DNA from: Alphaproteobacteria bacterium
GTDB lineage: Bacteria; Pseudomonadota; Alphaproteobacteria; Reyranellales; Reyranellaceae
Assembly (NCBI GenBank): GCA_005884705.1
Contig: VBAF01000064.1
Location: 1-6,609, forward strand
Direction of reading: 5' to 3'
DNA: 6,609 bases
The position numbers and the translations under genes were made by a program. Positions 1 through 6,350 of the stretch are shown here, in pieces (the first letter of the stretch is position 1; each line of letters opens with the position of its first letter). The notes below the pieces were generated by a model, which was not told the origin of the DNA, searched no databases, and saw only the letters and a program-made list of their open reading frames with translations.

Positions 1-514
1 CGGGCACGCTCTGCGCGATCGGCTGCTGGCGCATTGCCTCGGACCTGTCGGACAAGGTGCGCGGGGCGATGATCCTGCCGATGGCCGTCCCAACCATCGT
101 CTATGCGCTCGGCCTCTACCGGCTCTATGTCGATCTCGACCTGGTGGGCAGCGCGCTCGGCGTGGTGCTGGCGCACAGCGTCACCGGCCTGCCCTATGTC
201 GTGCTGGCGGTCTCGGCGTCGCTCGCCAACCTCGACCCCCGGCTCGAGCAGGCGGCGCGCGGCCTTGGTGCGTCTATCGGACAGACTCTCCGCCATGTGA
301 TCGTGCCCAACATCGTCCCGGGCGTACTGTCAGGTGCGATTTTTGCTTTCATCCATTCCTGGGACGAGCGCTGTTCACCCTGCCGCGCCGCATGTGGGAC
401 GGCATCAACGACAATCTCGACCCGGTGATCGCCGTGGTGGCGACCGGCATGATCCTGTTCACGCTGCTGGTGCTGACGGCGGAACTGTCATTGAGGGCGC
501 GGCGCCCTCGTTAG
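1..514 (+). pseudogene. ABC transporter inner-membrane permease (PotC/PotI-like), 5'-truncated and frame-disrupted
   Basis: C-terminal half of a binding-protein-dependent ABC importer permease of the spermidine/putrescine type; the 5' end lies outside the window. Reading from base 3 gives a hydrophobic helix (MILPMAVPTIVYALGLY), a second helix around 145-225, and the cytoplasmic EAA loop that contacts the ATPase (EQAARGLGASIGQTLRHVIVPN, from about 246). The frame holds to FAFIHSWDE at 368 and then turns into non-family sequence that stops at 428. The family sequence resumes in the next frame from about 368 (ALFTLPRRMWDGINDN), has a last membrane helix (VIAVVATGMILFTLLVLTAEL), and ends at TAG 512-514. 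Compared from memory with PotC-type permeases, about 8-9 residues between the Asp-Glu pair and the LPRRMW segment are missing, which suggests an out-of-frame deletion of roughly 25-28 bases. It could be a true pseudogene or an assembly error. The downstream gene starts 12 bases later, so this is an operon member. Confidence 0.85.
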
Positions 515-526
515 GGGAGACGGGCG

Positions 527-1639
527 ATGGACGACATTCGCGATCGACGGGACGAGCTCGAGCAGTTCGTGGCGCGCACCGAAGGCAAGGTCTATCCGCG
601 CCGCGTCTTCCTCGGCATGGCGGCGGCGATCGGCCTTGCGCCGGTCGCGGCCCGACTCACGCCGGCGCTGGCCGACGCCAAGGAGCTGGTACTGGTCAAC
701 TGGGGCGGCGATGCGGTCAAGGGCATGCAGCGCTCGTTCGTCGATCCCTATCTGAAGAAGTACCCCGATCGGAAGGTCGTGATCGACGGCACCGGTCCGG
801 CGACCAGCCGGATCCGCATGATGGTCGAGAGCAAGAAGGTGAGCTGGGACGTGATGGACCGCAACCTTCACACCGCACTCGAGATCGGGCCGCAGGGCAT
901 GCTGGAGCCGATCGACTACACGGTGGTCGACAAGAGCAAGGTGCGGCCCGAGCACGCCGTCGAATGGGGCATCGGCAATTACATCTATGCGATGGTGCTG
1001 ACCTACAACACCAAGAAGTGGGGCGGCACGGTGCCGACCACCTGGGCCGACGTGTGGGACGTCAAGAAATTCCCCGGCAAGCGCGCCTTCCGCCGCGAGC
1101 CCGACGGCGTGCTCGAGGCCGCGCTGATGGCCGATGGCGTGCCGTTCGACAAAATCTATCCGATCGACATGAAGCGCGCGCTCGACATGCACCGCAAGCT
1201 CAAGGAGCACACGGTCTATTACAACGTGATCGCCGACGGCCAGAACGCCTTCCGCAACGGCGAGGTCCATCTCGGCCAGCTGCTCAACACCCGCGCCTGG
1301 CCCTTGAAGCAGGACACCAAGGGCGTGTGCGACTGGACCTGGAACCAGGGCATCTCGTGGGGCGCCTGCTGGATGGTGCCCAAGGGCGCGCAGGGCGGCA
1401 AGGCGATCTGGGACTTCATAAATCAGAGCCTCGATCCGGCGGGCCAGGCCGAGTTGCTCAAGAGCAACGGCTACGGTCCGAGCAACCCCGAGGCCGCCAA
1501 GCTGCTCGATGCGGAGTGGAACAAGGTCAATCCCGGCGCACCGGACAACTACGCCAAGATGCTGCCGGGCGGCATCGCGTGGTACGCTAAGAACGCCACC
1601 ACCGCGCGCCAGGAGCTGATCGACGCGCTCGCCGGTTGA
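527..1639 (+). CDS. Tat-exported periplasmic substrate-binding protein of a polyamine/opine-type ABC importer (PotD-like)
   Basis: A 370-residue family 1 extracellular solute-binding protein that should capture the substrate for the permease encoded just upstream. The N-terminus has a long polar region, a twin-arginine motif (PRRVFLG, residues 24-30), a hydrophobic stretch and a likely cleavage site after ALA (residue 49), so Tat export is probable. The mature part begins with the beta strand LVLVNWGGD (54-62), followed by family-typical segments such as LTYNTKKWGG, PTTWADVWDVKKFPGKRAF and the C-terminal GYGPSNPEA. The start is set by a strong Shine-Dalgarno, AGGGGAGA (513-520), which overlaps the permease stop codon. 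Aligned from memory with E. coli PotD, the segment around W278 matches the PotD stretch containing Trp255 and Asp257, but the Asp position is Ala280. The ligand may therefore differ from spermidine or putrescine. The family is secure; the substrate is not known. Confidence 0.92.
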   Translation: MDDIRDRRDELEQFVARTEGKVYPRRVFLGMAAAIGLAPVAARLTPALADAKELVLVNWGGDAVKGMQRSFVDPYLKKYPDRKVVIDGTGPATSRIRMMVESKKVSWDVMDRNLHTALEIGPQGMLEPIDYTVVDKSKVRPEHAVEWGIGNYIYAMVLTYNTKKWGGTVPTTWADVWDVKKFPGKRAFRREPDGVLEAALMADGVPFDKIYPIDMKRALDMHRKLKEHTVYYNVIADGQNAFRNGEVHLGQLLNTRAWPLKQDTKGVCDWTWNQGISWGACWMVPKGAQGGKAIWDFINQSLDPAGQAELLKSNGYGPSNPEAAKLLDAEWNKVNPGAPDNYAKMLPGGIAWYAKNATTARQELIDALAG

Positions 1640-1653
1640 GGAAAGGACCCCAT

Positions 1654-2766
1654 ATGTCGGACGTCCAGACTGCTGCAACGCCGGTCGCGCCGGCGATGCC
1701 CGCTCCCAAGCTCGGCCGCTGGGCCAACGCCAACGAGCTGCCGGTGATCGACTTCGCTGCCATGAGCGGCAGCAACGAGGAGGCCAAGGACCGGGTCGCG
1801 CGCGAGGTGCACGACGCCTGCCGCGACATCGGCTTCCTCACCGTGGTCAACCATCCGGTGCCGCCGGCGAAGATCGCCGAGATCTTCCGCCAATCGAAGC
1901 GCTTCTTCGCGCTGCCGCTCGAGGCCAAGATGGCGGCCTACATGGGCCATTCCAACCTGTTCCGCGGCTACCTGCCGATGGACCAGCCGGGCCAGAAGAA
2001 GGCCTATCGCGGCAAGGCGATCGAGGGCTTCCAGCCGCACCTCGCCGAGGAGCGCATGAAGGCGCGCAAGCCGCACAAGAACGAGGCGTTCCAGGCCTCG
2101 ATCGAGCTCTCCGATGACGATCCCGACGTCAAGGCCGGCAAGCCGCTGCACGGCAGGAACCTGTGGCCCGACACCCTGCCGGGCTTCAAGCAGGCGGTGC
2201 TCGACTATCACACCACCATGACCGGCTTCACTGCGCTGATGGCCTCGGTGTTCGCGCGCGGGCTCGAGCTGCCGCCGGATTACTTCGCGCAGTTCTACAA
2301 GAAGCCGCTGATCCAGGTCCGGCTGCTGCACTACCTGCCGCAGGACCAGCAGGCGGCGCTCGAGGGCGGCGACAGCCGCGCCCACCAGGATGCCGGCGGC
2401 TTCACCATGCTGCAGCAGGACGATGTCGGCGGGCTCGAGATCAAGAGCAAGTCGGGCGAATGGCTGATCGTGCCGCCGGTCGAGAACAGCTTCGTGGTCA
2501 ACATCGGCGATTCGATGCGGATGTGGACCAACAACCGCTTCGCCTCGACCTTGCATCGCGTGGTCAACCACTATGGCCGCGAGCGCTATTCGGTCGGCAT
2601 CTTCGCCAACCCCGACTACGACACGGTGATCCGCCCGCTCTCGACCTGCGTCGATTCGGAGCATCCGGCGACCTTCGACCAGATGCTGTCGGGCGAGGCG
2701 CTGCTGTTCCTCTACAGCCGCGTCTGGCCGAGCCTCGGCGAGCCCGACAAGGTGTCGAGCTACTAG
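1654..2766 (+). CDS. Fe(II)/2-oxoglutarate-dependent oxygenase, isopenicillin N synthase-like family
   Basis: A 370-residue cytoplasmic non-haem iron oxygenase of the DIOX_N plus 2OG-FeII_Oxy type. Residues about 30-150 form the N-terminal domain (LPVIDFAAM, then DIGFLTVVNHPVP and the RFFALPLEAK segment). The double-stranded beta-helix core lies near 220-330. The metal ligands are visible as H244 and D246 (in RAHQDAGGFTML) and H301 (in STLHRVVNHYG). The 2-oxoglutarate carboxylate clamp is R311-x-S313 (RYSVGIFANPD). All expected catalytic residues are present and the length suits the family. ATG 1654 is preferred because AGGAAAGGA precedes it at good spacing; the in-frame TTG at 1636 would overlap the upstream stop codon. 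The gene follows the binding protein after 14 bases and ends before a terminator, so it is the last gene of the transport operon and probably oxidises the imported compound or a derivative. The actual substrate cannot be read from sequence; members include hydroxylases, desaturases and ring-forming enzymes. Confidence 0.93.
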   Translation: MSDVQTAATPVAPAMPAPKLGRWANANELPVIDFAAMSGSNEEAKDRVAREVHDACRDIGFLTVVNHPVPPAKIAEIFRQSKRFFALPLEAKMAAYMGHSNLFRGYLPMDQPGQKKAYRGKAIEGFQPHLAEERMKARKPHKNEAFQASIELSDDDPDVKAGKPLHGRNLWPDTLPGFKQAVLDYHTTMTGFTALMASVFARGLELPPDYFAQFYKKPLIQVRLLHYLPQDQQAALEGGDSRAHQDAGGFTMLQQDDVGGLEIKSKSGEWLIVPPVENSFVVNIGDSMRMWTNNRFASTLHRVVNHYGRERYSVGIFANPDYDTVIRPLSTCVDSEHPATFDQMLSGEALLFLYSRVWPSLGEPDKVSSY

Positions 2767-2792
2767 AGCCGACATTGCTGGTCTCAGAGGGC

Positions 2793-2832
2793 AAATCCCG
2801 TCCGGCCGATTCCGGCCCGACGGGATTTTCTC
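2793..2832 (+). terminator. Rho-independent terminator of the transporter-oxygenase operon
   Basis: A 15-base-pair inverted repeat with one C-C mismatch (left arm 2793-2807, right arm 2814-2828) and a 6-base loop, GATTCC. It is followed by TTTTCTCT, beginning inside the right arm. It lies 26 bases after the oxygenase stop codon, in the right orientation to end that transcript. Confidence 0.87.
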
Positions 2833-3307
2833 TGGACGATTTTGCGTGAAGGACCCTGCTCACCGCTGCCTATAGTGGGGCGTGCAAAACCATCCTCGTT
2901 ATCCCGCCAATCCACCACCTGCCGGCGATTCCGACGCTTGCCGAGCAGGGCGCAGATGAGGAATGTTGGCGGCACGAAGTTCGGGGACGGCGATGAACCG
3001 GAACCGGACGGAGAGAGGGATCGTAAGGTTCCTCGCGGTGGCGAGAGCCGCTGATGGGCCTTGGAGTGCTTCGTTGAAGTCGTCTTTGACGGAGCACCGC
3101 ACCTCCTCTCGAGAGGGGGATGTGACGGGAAACCGGTGCGGGGTCCGATGCGAACGTTCCATGCGCATGGAGCGGACGCGCCCCGGGAATGGCGGTAGCG
3201 GGCGGGGATCCCGCAATCCTCCGGCCACTCGCGGCCCCGCAAGGGGTTGTGGCCAGCCGCGCCCCCGCGGCGAGTGCGACGAACGCTCGACGAAGGTGCG
3301 TGCGAAG
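2833..3307. other. Gene-free region with dense hairpins; candidate structured small RNA on the plus strand
   Basis: No open frame here looks like a known protein on either strand. Visible plus-strand structure: CTCGC/GCGAG with loop GGTG (3032-3045); a small double hairpin CTTC-GTT-GAAG then CGTC-TTT-GACG (3069-3091); GCACCG/CGGTGC (3094-3099 with 3134-3139) enclosing a nine-pair stem (3102-3119); GTCCG/CGGAC (3143-3147 with 3173-3177) around a 14-base palindrome; GGCCAC/GTGGCC (3223-3228 with 3249-3254) enclosing CCCC-GCAA-GGGG with a GNRA loop; and GCCGCG-CCCC-CGCGGC (3256-3271). The row ends in an intrinsic terminator at 3308. A TATAGT at 2871 could be a -10 box, but no good -35 is seen at proper spacing. 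I do not recognise tmRNA, RNase P RNA, SRP RNA or 6S RNA. High GC makes chance hairpins common, so the RNA call is tentative. Confidence 0.35.
3158..3171. repeat. Perfect 14-base palindrome TCCATGCGCATGGA
   Basis: The sequence equals its own reverse complement. It sits inside a longer possible hairpin (GTCCG at 3143-3147 pairing with CGGAC at 3173-3177). It could be the tip of an RNA stem or a binding site for a dimeric regulator; there is no adjacent start codon to favour an operator. Confidence 0.5.
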
Positions 3308-3344
3308 CGGCGAAACCGGGAAACTGGTTTCGCCGTTTTCTTTT
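3308..3344 (+). terminator. Rho-independent terminator on the plus strand without an obvious upstream gene
   Basis: A perfect 10-base-pair stem, CGGCGAAACC (3308-3317) with GGTTTCGCCG (3326-3335), loop GGGAAACT, followed directly by TTTTCTTTT (3336-3344). The T-tract is on the plus-strand side only, so it should act on rightward transcription, although the nearest recognised plus-strand gene already has its own terminator at 2793. A third copy of the arm, GCGAAACC at 3347-3354, can also pair with GGTTTCGC at 3326-3333. That alternative hairpin lies immediately after the stop codon of the minus-strand isomerase gene and might serve that gene. Confidence 0.75.
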
Positions 3345-3354
3345 GCGCGAAACC

Positions 3355-4494
3355 TCAGCCGGGCACCCGCACCCAGCCTTCCATGAGCCGCCGCGCCGAG
3401 CGGCTCATCATGACCTTCTTGACCGCCCAGCGGCCGGCCTCCTCGCGCGCCTCGGCGCCGACGCTCAGCACGCCCGACGGATGGCCGAAGCGAACGCGGC
3501 CGTCGGCGCCGACCGGCGCCAGCCGGCTCACCACCGTGCCGGGGATCGCCGCGGCCGCCGCGATCGCCACCGCGCCGGTGCCGGTCATCGCATGGTGCAG
3601 CACGCCCATCGAGAAGATGCGCGCCAGCAGGTCGATCGACTGGGCCGTCACCGCCTTGCCGTCCGACGCGGTGTAGCCGGCGGGCTTTGCCACGAAGGCG
3701 ATCTTTGGCGTGCCCTGGCGCTTCTCGCTCGCTTCCTGCGGCGTCTTCACCAGGCCCATCGCCACCGCGCCGTGGGCGCGCACCGTCTCGGCCAGCGCCA
3801 GGATCTTCGGATTGTTGTTGATGTCCTTCTGCAGCTCGGTGCCGGTGAGGCCGAGCCGCGCCGCATCGACGAAGATCGTCGGGTTGCCGGCAACGATCAT
3901 CGTCGCCTCGATCGCGCCCAGCGCCGGCACCTCAAGACGCTCGAGGCGCCGGCCGGTCGGAAACAGGGCGCCGCCTTCCGCCGGATCGACGAACTCGAGC
4001 TTGATCTCGGCGGCCGGAAAGGCGACGCCGTCGAGCTCGAAGTCGCCGAGCTCCTGCACCGCGCCATCCTTCATCGGCACGTGGGAGATGATCCGCTTCT
4101 TGATGTTGGCCTGCCAGATGCGGACGACGGCCGTGCCGTCGGTTGGCGCCGCGACCAGGCCCTGCTCGATGGCGAACGGCCCGACCGCGGTCGAGAGGTT
4201 GCCGCAGTTGCCCGACCACTCGATCGCCGGCCGGTCGATCGCGACCTGGCCGAACAGGTAGTCGACGTCGCTGTCGGGTCGCTCGGAGCGCGACAGGATC
4301 ACGATCTTGCTGGTGCTCGAGGTGGCGCCGCCCATGCCGTCGGTGTGCTTGCCATAGCGGTCGGGGCTGCCGATCACGCGCAGCAGGATCTTCTCGCGCT
4401 CGACCGGGTCGGCCGGCAGGTCCTCCCTGCGGAAGAACACGCCCTTGCTGGTGCCGCCGCGCATGTAGACGGCAGGAATGCGGAGCTGCTTCAT
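3355..4494 (-). CDS. PrpF-family isomerase (2-methylaconitate cis-trans isomerase / 4-oxalomesaconate tautomerase type)
   Basis: A 379-residue cytoplasmic enzyme of the PrpF family, which has the diaminopimelate-epimerase-like fold and shifts double bonds or isomerises unsaturated carboxylates such as 2-methylaconitate or oxalomesaconate without a cofactor. Family marks are MRGGTSKGVFF (residues 11-21), the GMGGATSSTSK segment ending at K63, and WSGNCGNLS with C97. K63 and C97 sit where I recall the catalytic Lys73 and Cys107 of characterised PrpF, with the same offset of ten. A GNP motif follows mid-protein (VAGNPTIF). Length is normal for the family. The start ATG (4494-4492) overlaps the TGA of the upstream binding-protein gene by four bases (ATGA), with AAGGCGGA just ahead, so translation is probably coupled. 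No methylcitrate-cycle genes (prpC, acnD) or aromatic-cleavage genes are in the window. The true substrate is therefore open, and prpF is not assigned as a symbol. Confidence 0.92.
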   Translation of the reverse strand: MKQLRIPAVYMRGGTSKGVFFRREDLPADPVEREKILLRVIGSPDRYGKHTDGMGGATSSTSKIVILSRSERPDSDVDYLFGQVAIDRPAIEWSGNCGNLSTAVGPFAIEQGLVAAPTDGTAVVRIWQANIKKRIISHVPMKDGAVQELGDFELDGVAFPAAEIKLEFVDPAEGGALFPTGRRLERLEVPALGAIEATMIVAGNPTIFVDAARLGLTGTELQKDINNNPKILALAETVRAHGAVAMGLVKTPQEASEKRQGTPKIAFVAKPAGYTASDGKAVTAQSIDLLARIFSMGVLHHAMTGTGAVAIAAAAAIPGTVVSRLAPVGADGRVRFGHPSGVLSVGAEAREEAGRWAVKKVMMSRSARRLMEGWVRVPG

Positions 4495-5465
4495 TCCGCC
4501 TTGATATTCGCCGCCTTGATCATCGGCCACCATTTTTCCGCGTCGGCGCGATGGCGCGCGCCCAGCGCCTGCGGCGTGCGCTCGGCCGGCGGCGGCAGCT
4601 CCTGGCCGATCTCGGCGAGGCGCTTCTGCAGCGCCGGATCGGCCAGCGCCTCGACCAGCGCGGCGTTCAGCCGGGCGATCGTCTCGGCCGGCGCGCCCTT
4701 GCGCACGAACAGCCCGGTCCAGAACGGCATCTCGTAGCCGGGGAAACCCGCCTCGGCCATGGTCGGGATGTCGGGCGCGATCGGCCAGCGTTTGGCGCTC
4801 AAGAGCGCATAGGCCTTCATCTTGCCCGCCTGCACGTGCGGCAGCAGGTTCGAGGCCTCGAGCGCGGTCAGGTCGATGCGGCCGGCCAGCATGTCCTGGA
4901 TCGCCGGCGCCGCGCCGCGGTAGGGGATGAGCTGGAAGCGCACGCCGGTCGCGTTGGCGAAGCCGAAGGTCCAGACATGCGCGGGACTGCCCGAGCCGAC
5001 GGTGGCGAAGGTGGCGGGCTCCGCCTTCGCCTTCATCCAGGCGGTCACCGCGGCGAGCGTGTTCGCCGGCAGGTCGGCGCGGCCGACCATCATCAGGGCG
5101 GAGATCGAGATCATGCCGATCGGCTCGAAGTCGCCCAGCACGTCGTACGGCGGGGCGTAGACCGCGGGGCCGAAAACGTGGCTGTTGAGCTGGCCGACGC
5201 AGATCGTGTAGCCGTCGGCCGCGGCGCGCGCGACCTTGGCGGTGCCGACCGTGCCGCCGGCGCCCGACGCGTTGTCGATCACCACCGACTGGCCGAGCGA
5301 GCGGGTCATGCGCTCGCCGACCAGGCGGCCCAGCGCGTCGGTCGGCCCGCCCGCCGGGAACGGCACGACCAGGGTGATCGGACGCGACGGGTACGGCTCG
5401 GCCGCGCCGGCAGGCGCGAGCGCCAGCGCGGCAAGCAGTGCGAGGACGAGCCTTCGGGCGATCAT
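4491..5465 (-). CDS. Bug/TctC-family periplasmic carboxylate-binding protein of a tripartite tricarboxylate transporter
   Basis: A 324-residue extracytoplasmic receptor of the Bug family, which binds carboxylates or related small anions for TctAB-type transport or for sensing. The N-terminus is a Sec signal peptide (IARR, then a Leu/Ala-rich core, with cleavage likely near residues 20-22, PAGAAEPYP). The family opening YPSRPITLVVPFPAGGPTD (25-43) follows directly. It carries the first ligand-binding loop. Also visible are the GSGSPAH ligand loop, PYRGAAPAIQDMLAGRIDLT, and the late segment PTMAEAGFPGYEM. The length is typical. ATG 5465 is supported by AGGGAG six bases upstream. No tctA or tctB membrane genes are seen, which is common for this family. 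It is the first gene of a two-gene minus-strand unit with the PrpF-type isomerase, implying that the captured ligand, perhaps an aconitate-like or oxalomesaconate-like acid, is the isomerase substrate or its precursor. That link is inference from the four-base overlap. Confidence 0.93.
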   Translation of the reverse strand: MIARRLVLALLAALALAPAGAAEPYPSRPITLVVPFPAGGPTDALGRLVGERMTRSLGQSVVIDNASGAGGTVGTAKVARAAADGYTICVGQLNSHVFGPAVYAPPYDVLGDFEPIGMISISALMMVGRADLPANTLAAVTAWMKAKAEPATFATVGSGSPAHVWTFGFANATGVRFQLIPYRGAAPAIQDMLAGRIDLTALEASNLLPHVQAGKMKAYALLSAKRWPIAPDIPTMAEAGFPGYEMPFWTGLFVRKGAPAETIARLNAALVEALADPALQKRLAEIGQELPPPAERTPQALGARHRADAEKWWPMIKAANIKAE

Positions 5466-5548
5466 GAGGTACTCCCTGAGCCAAGGAATACGCGGTACAC
5501 ACGCCAGGACCGCCGCCAGACTAGCGGCTCCCAGAGCAGGAGGAAACG
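5466..5548. promoter_or_regulatory. Divergent intergenic region between the carboxylate-binding protein and PEBP-family genes
   Basis: These 83 bases separate two genes transcribed away from each other, so both promoters should lie here or reach into the flanking genes. Two ribosome sites are clear: AGGGAG on the minus strand (5477-5472) and AGGAGGA on the plus strand (5538-5544). I see no convincing -35/-10 pair on either strand. A weak five-base inverted repeat (GCCGC at 5512-5516, GCGGC at 5524-5528) is not strong enough to call an operator. Confidence 0.45.
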
Positions 5549-6049
5549 ATGGCGCTCACCCTCACCAGCGCGAACTTCAAGGAAGGCGGCATGCTCGCCC
5601 TGGATCACATCCTGTCGGCCGACTACGGCTTCGGCTGCGGCGGCGGCAACAAGAGCCCGCAGCTCGCGTGGTCGGGCGCGCCCGCCGGCACCAGGAGCTT
5701 CGCCGTCCACTGCTTCGACCCCGACGCGCCGACCGGCTCGGGCTTCTGGCACTGGGTGGTGGTCAACATCCCGGCCACCGTCAGCGAACTCAAGCTCGAC
5801 GCCGGCAATCCCGCCGCGGGCCTGCTGCCGAAAGGCGCGCTGCAGACCCGCACCGATTTCGGCAAGCCGGGCTATGGCGGCCCCTGCCCGCCCGAGGGCC
5901 ACGGCCCGCACCGCTACCAGTTCACCCTGTTCGCCGTGAAGCAGGACGCGCTGCCGGTCACCGCCGACACCTCGGCCGCGATCGTCGGCTTCCAGCTCCA
6001 TTTCAACACGCTCGAGAAGGCGGTGCTCACGGCCAAGTTCCAGCGCTGA
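5549..6049 (+). CDS. YbhB/YbcL-family phosphatidylethanolamine-binding (PEBP, Raf kinase inhibitor-like) protein
   Basis: A 166-residue small soluble protein of the PEBP superfamily in its bacterial YbhB/YbcL form. The two conserved anion-pocket regions are present: NKSPQLAWSGAP leading into HCFDPDAP (D57-P58-D59-A60-P61) with FWHWVVVNIP after it, and GYGGPCPPEGHGPHRY (108-123) followed by the strand QFTLFAV. There is no signal peptide or membrane segment, so it should be cytoplasmic. The length is normal and no key residue is missing. ATG 5549 is fixed by a strong AGGAGGA four bases upstream. The biochemical role of bacterial members is poorly defined; ligand binding or protein inhibition has been proposed for relatives. 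The gene stands alone, divergent from the carboxylate-binding protein gene, and I see no functional link to its neighbours. Confidence 0.94.
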   Translation: MALTLTSANFKEGGMLALDHILSADYGFGCGGGNKSPQLAWSGAPAGTRSFAVHCFDPDAPTGSGFWHWVVVNIPATVSELKLDAGNPAAGLLPKGALQTRTDFGKPGYGGPCPPEGHGPHRYQFTLFAVKQDALPVTADTSAAIVGFQLHFNTLEKAVLTAKFQR

Positions 6050-6091
6050 ACCGATATCGCCCTTCTCGCAATCGGACCGGGCCATGCTCTG

Positions 6092-6105
6092 CGGGGCGCG
6101 CCCCG
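6092..6105. repeat. Perfect 14-base palindrome CGGGGCGCGCCCCG
   Basis: Self-complementary sequence 43 bases after the PEBP-family stop codon, directly touching the first copy of the 10-base tandem repeat. It could form a short GC-only hairpin that contributes to transcription ending, but no T-tract follows. Confidence 0.5.
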
Positions 6106-6147
6106 AGTCCACAAGAGTCCACTGGAGTCCACTGCCGAGTGGACTCC
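6105..6147. repeat. Three tandem 10-base units with core GAGTCCAC plus an inverted copy forming a 10-bp hairpin
   Basis: GAGTCCAC occurs at 6105, 6115 and 6125, exactly ten bases apart, the second and third units being identical (GAGTCCACTG). An inverted copy, AGTGGACTCC, lies at 6138-6147 and pairs perfectly with GGAGTCCACT at 6124-6133 across a four-base loop, GCCG. Degenerate pieces (GAGTCC at 6180, TCCACTGG at 6191) follow. One-turn spacing would place the sites on one face of the helix, suggesting protein binding or a small repeat element. No T-tract follows the hairpin. Confidence 0.7.
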
Positions 6148-6196
6148 CAACCCTCTGGCGCATCAGCGTTTTCTCCCGAGAGTCCGCGAATCCACT

Positions 6197-6212
6197 GGCC
6201 CCCCGGGGGGCC
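6197..6212. repeat. Perfect 16-base palindrome of C and G runs
   Basis: GGCCCCCCGGGGGGCC reads the same on both strands and is followed by CCGCAAAAAACC. On the minus strand a T6 tract would precede rather than follow the stem, so it is not a normal terminator in either direction. No function assigned. Confidence 0.5.
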
Positions 6213-6350
6213 CCGCAAAAAACCACTCTTCCACCGCCAGGCCGCGAAAGACGCGCAAGCGCACCCTCGATCCGAGGGCGCAGGCGACGACGACGAGTGC
6301 AACGCGAATCATCATGCGCGCGAGTCTGCGTCATCGCGCGCCGAACACCT

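Noticed and set aside
1636..1653. Upstream TTG start for the oxygenase
   Set aside because: It would overlap the preceding stop codon and add six residues before a better-placed ATG at 1654 with its own ribosome site.
488..1678. Long minus-strand frame antisense to the ABC binding protein
   Set aside because: High-GC coding DNA commonly leaves a long open antisense frame. The translation is His/Arg/Leu/Val-rich with no recognisable domain, while the plus-strand frame is a clear binding protein.
1549..2775. Long minus-strand frame antisense to the oxygenase
   Set aside because: Same compositional effect; the plus-strand frame holds all catalytic motifs and a ribosome site.
2899..3228. Minus-strand frame of about 109 codons in the gene-free region
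   Set aside because: No recognisable domain, no clear ribosome site, other frames equally open, and it crosses the hairpin-rich segment. Kept as non-coding.
3355..5502. A single very long minus-strand reading frame covering both the isomerase and the receptor region
   Set aside because: Only the part from 4494 down matches PrpF. Upstream the same frame is an arginine-rich shadow of the receptor gene, which has its own signal peptide and family motifs in another frame. It is not a fusion protein.
4143..5939. Long plus-strand frame antisense to the receptor and running into the PEBP-family gene
   Set aside because: Its product is Arg-rich low-complexity sequence overlapping three well-supported genes in other frames; it has no family motif.
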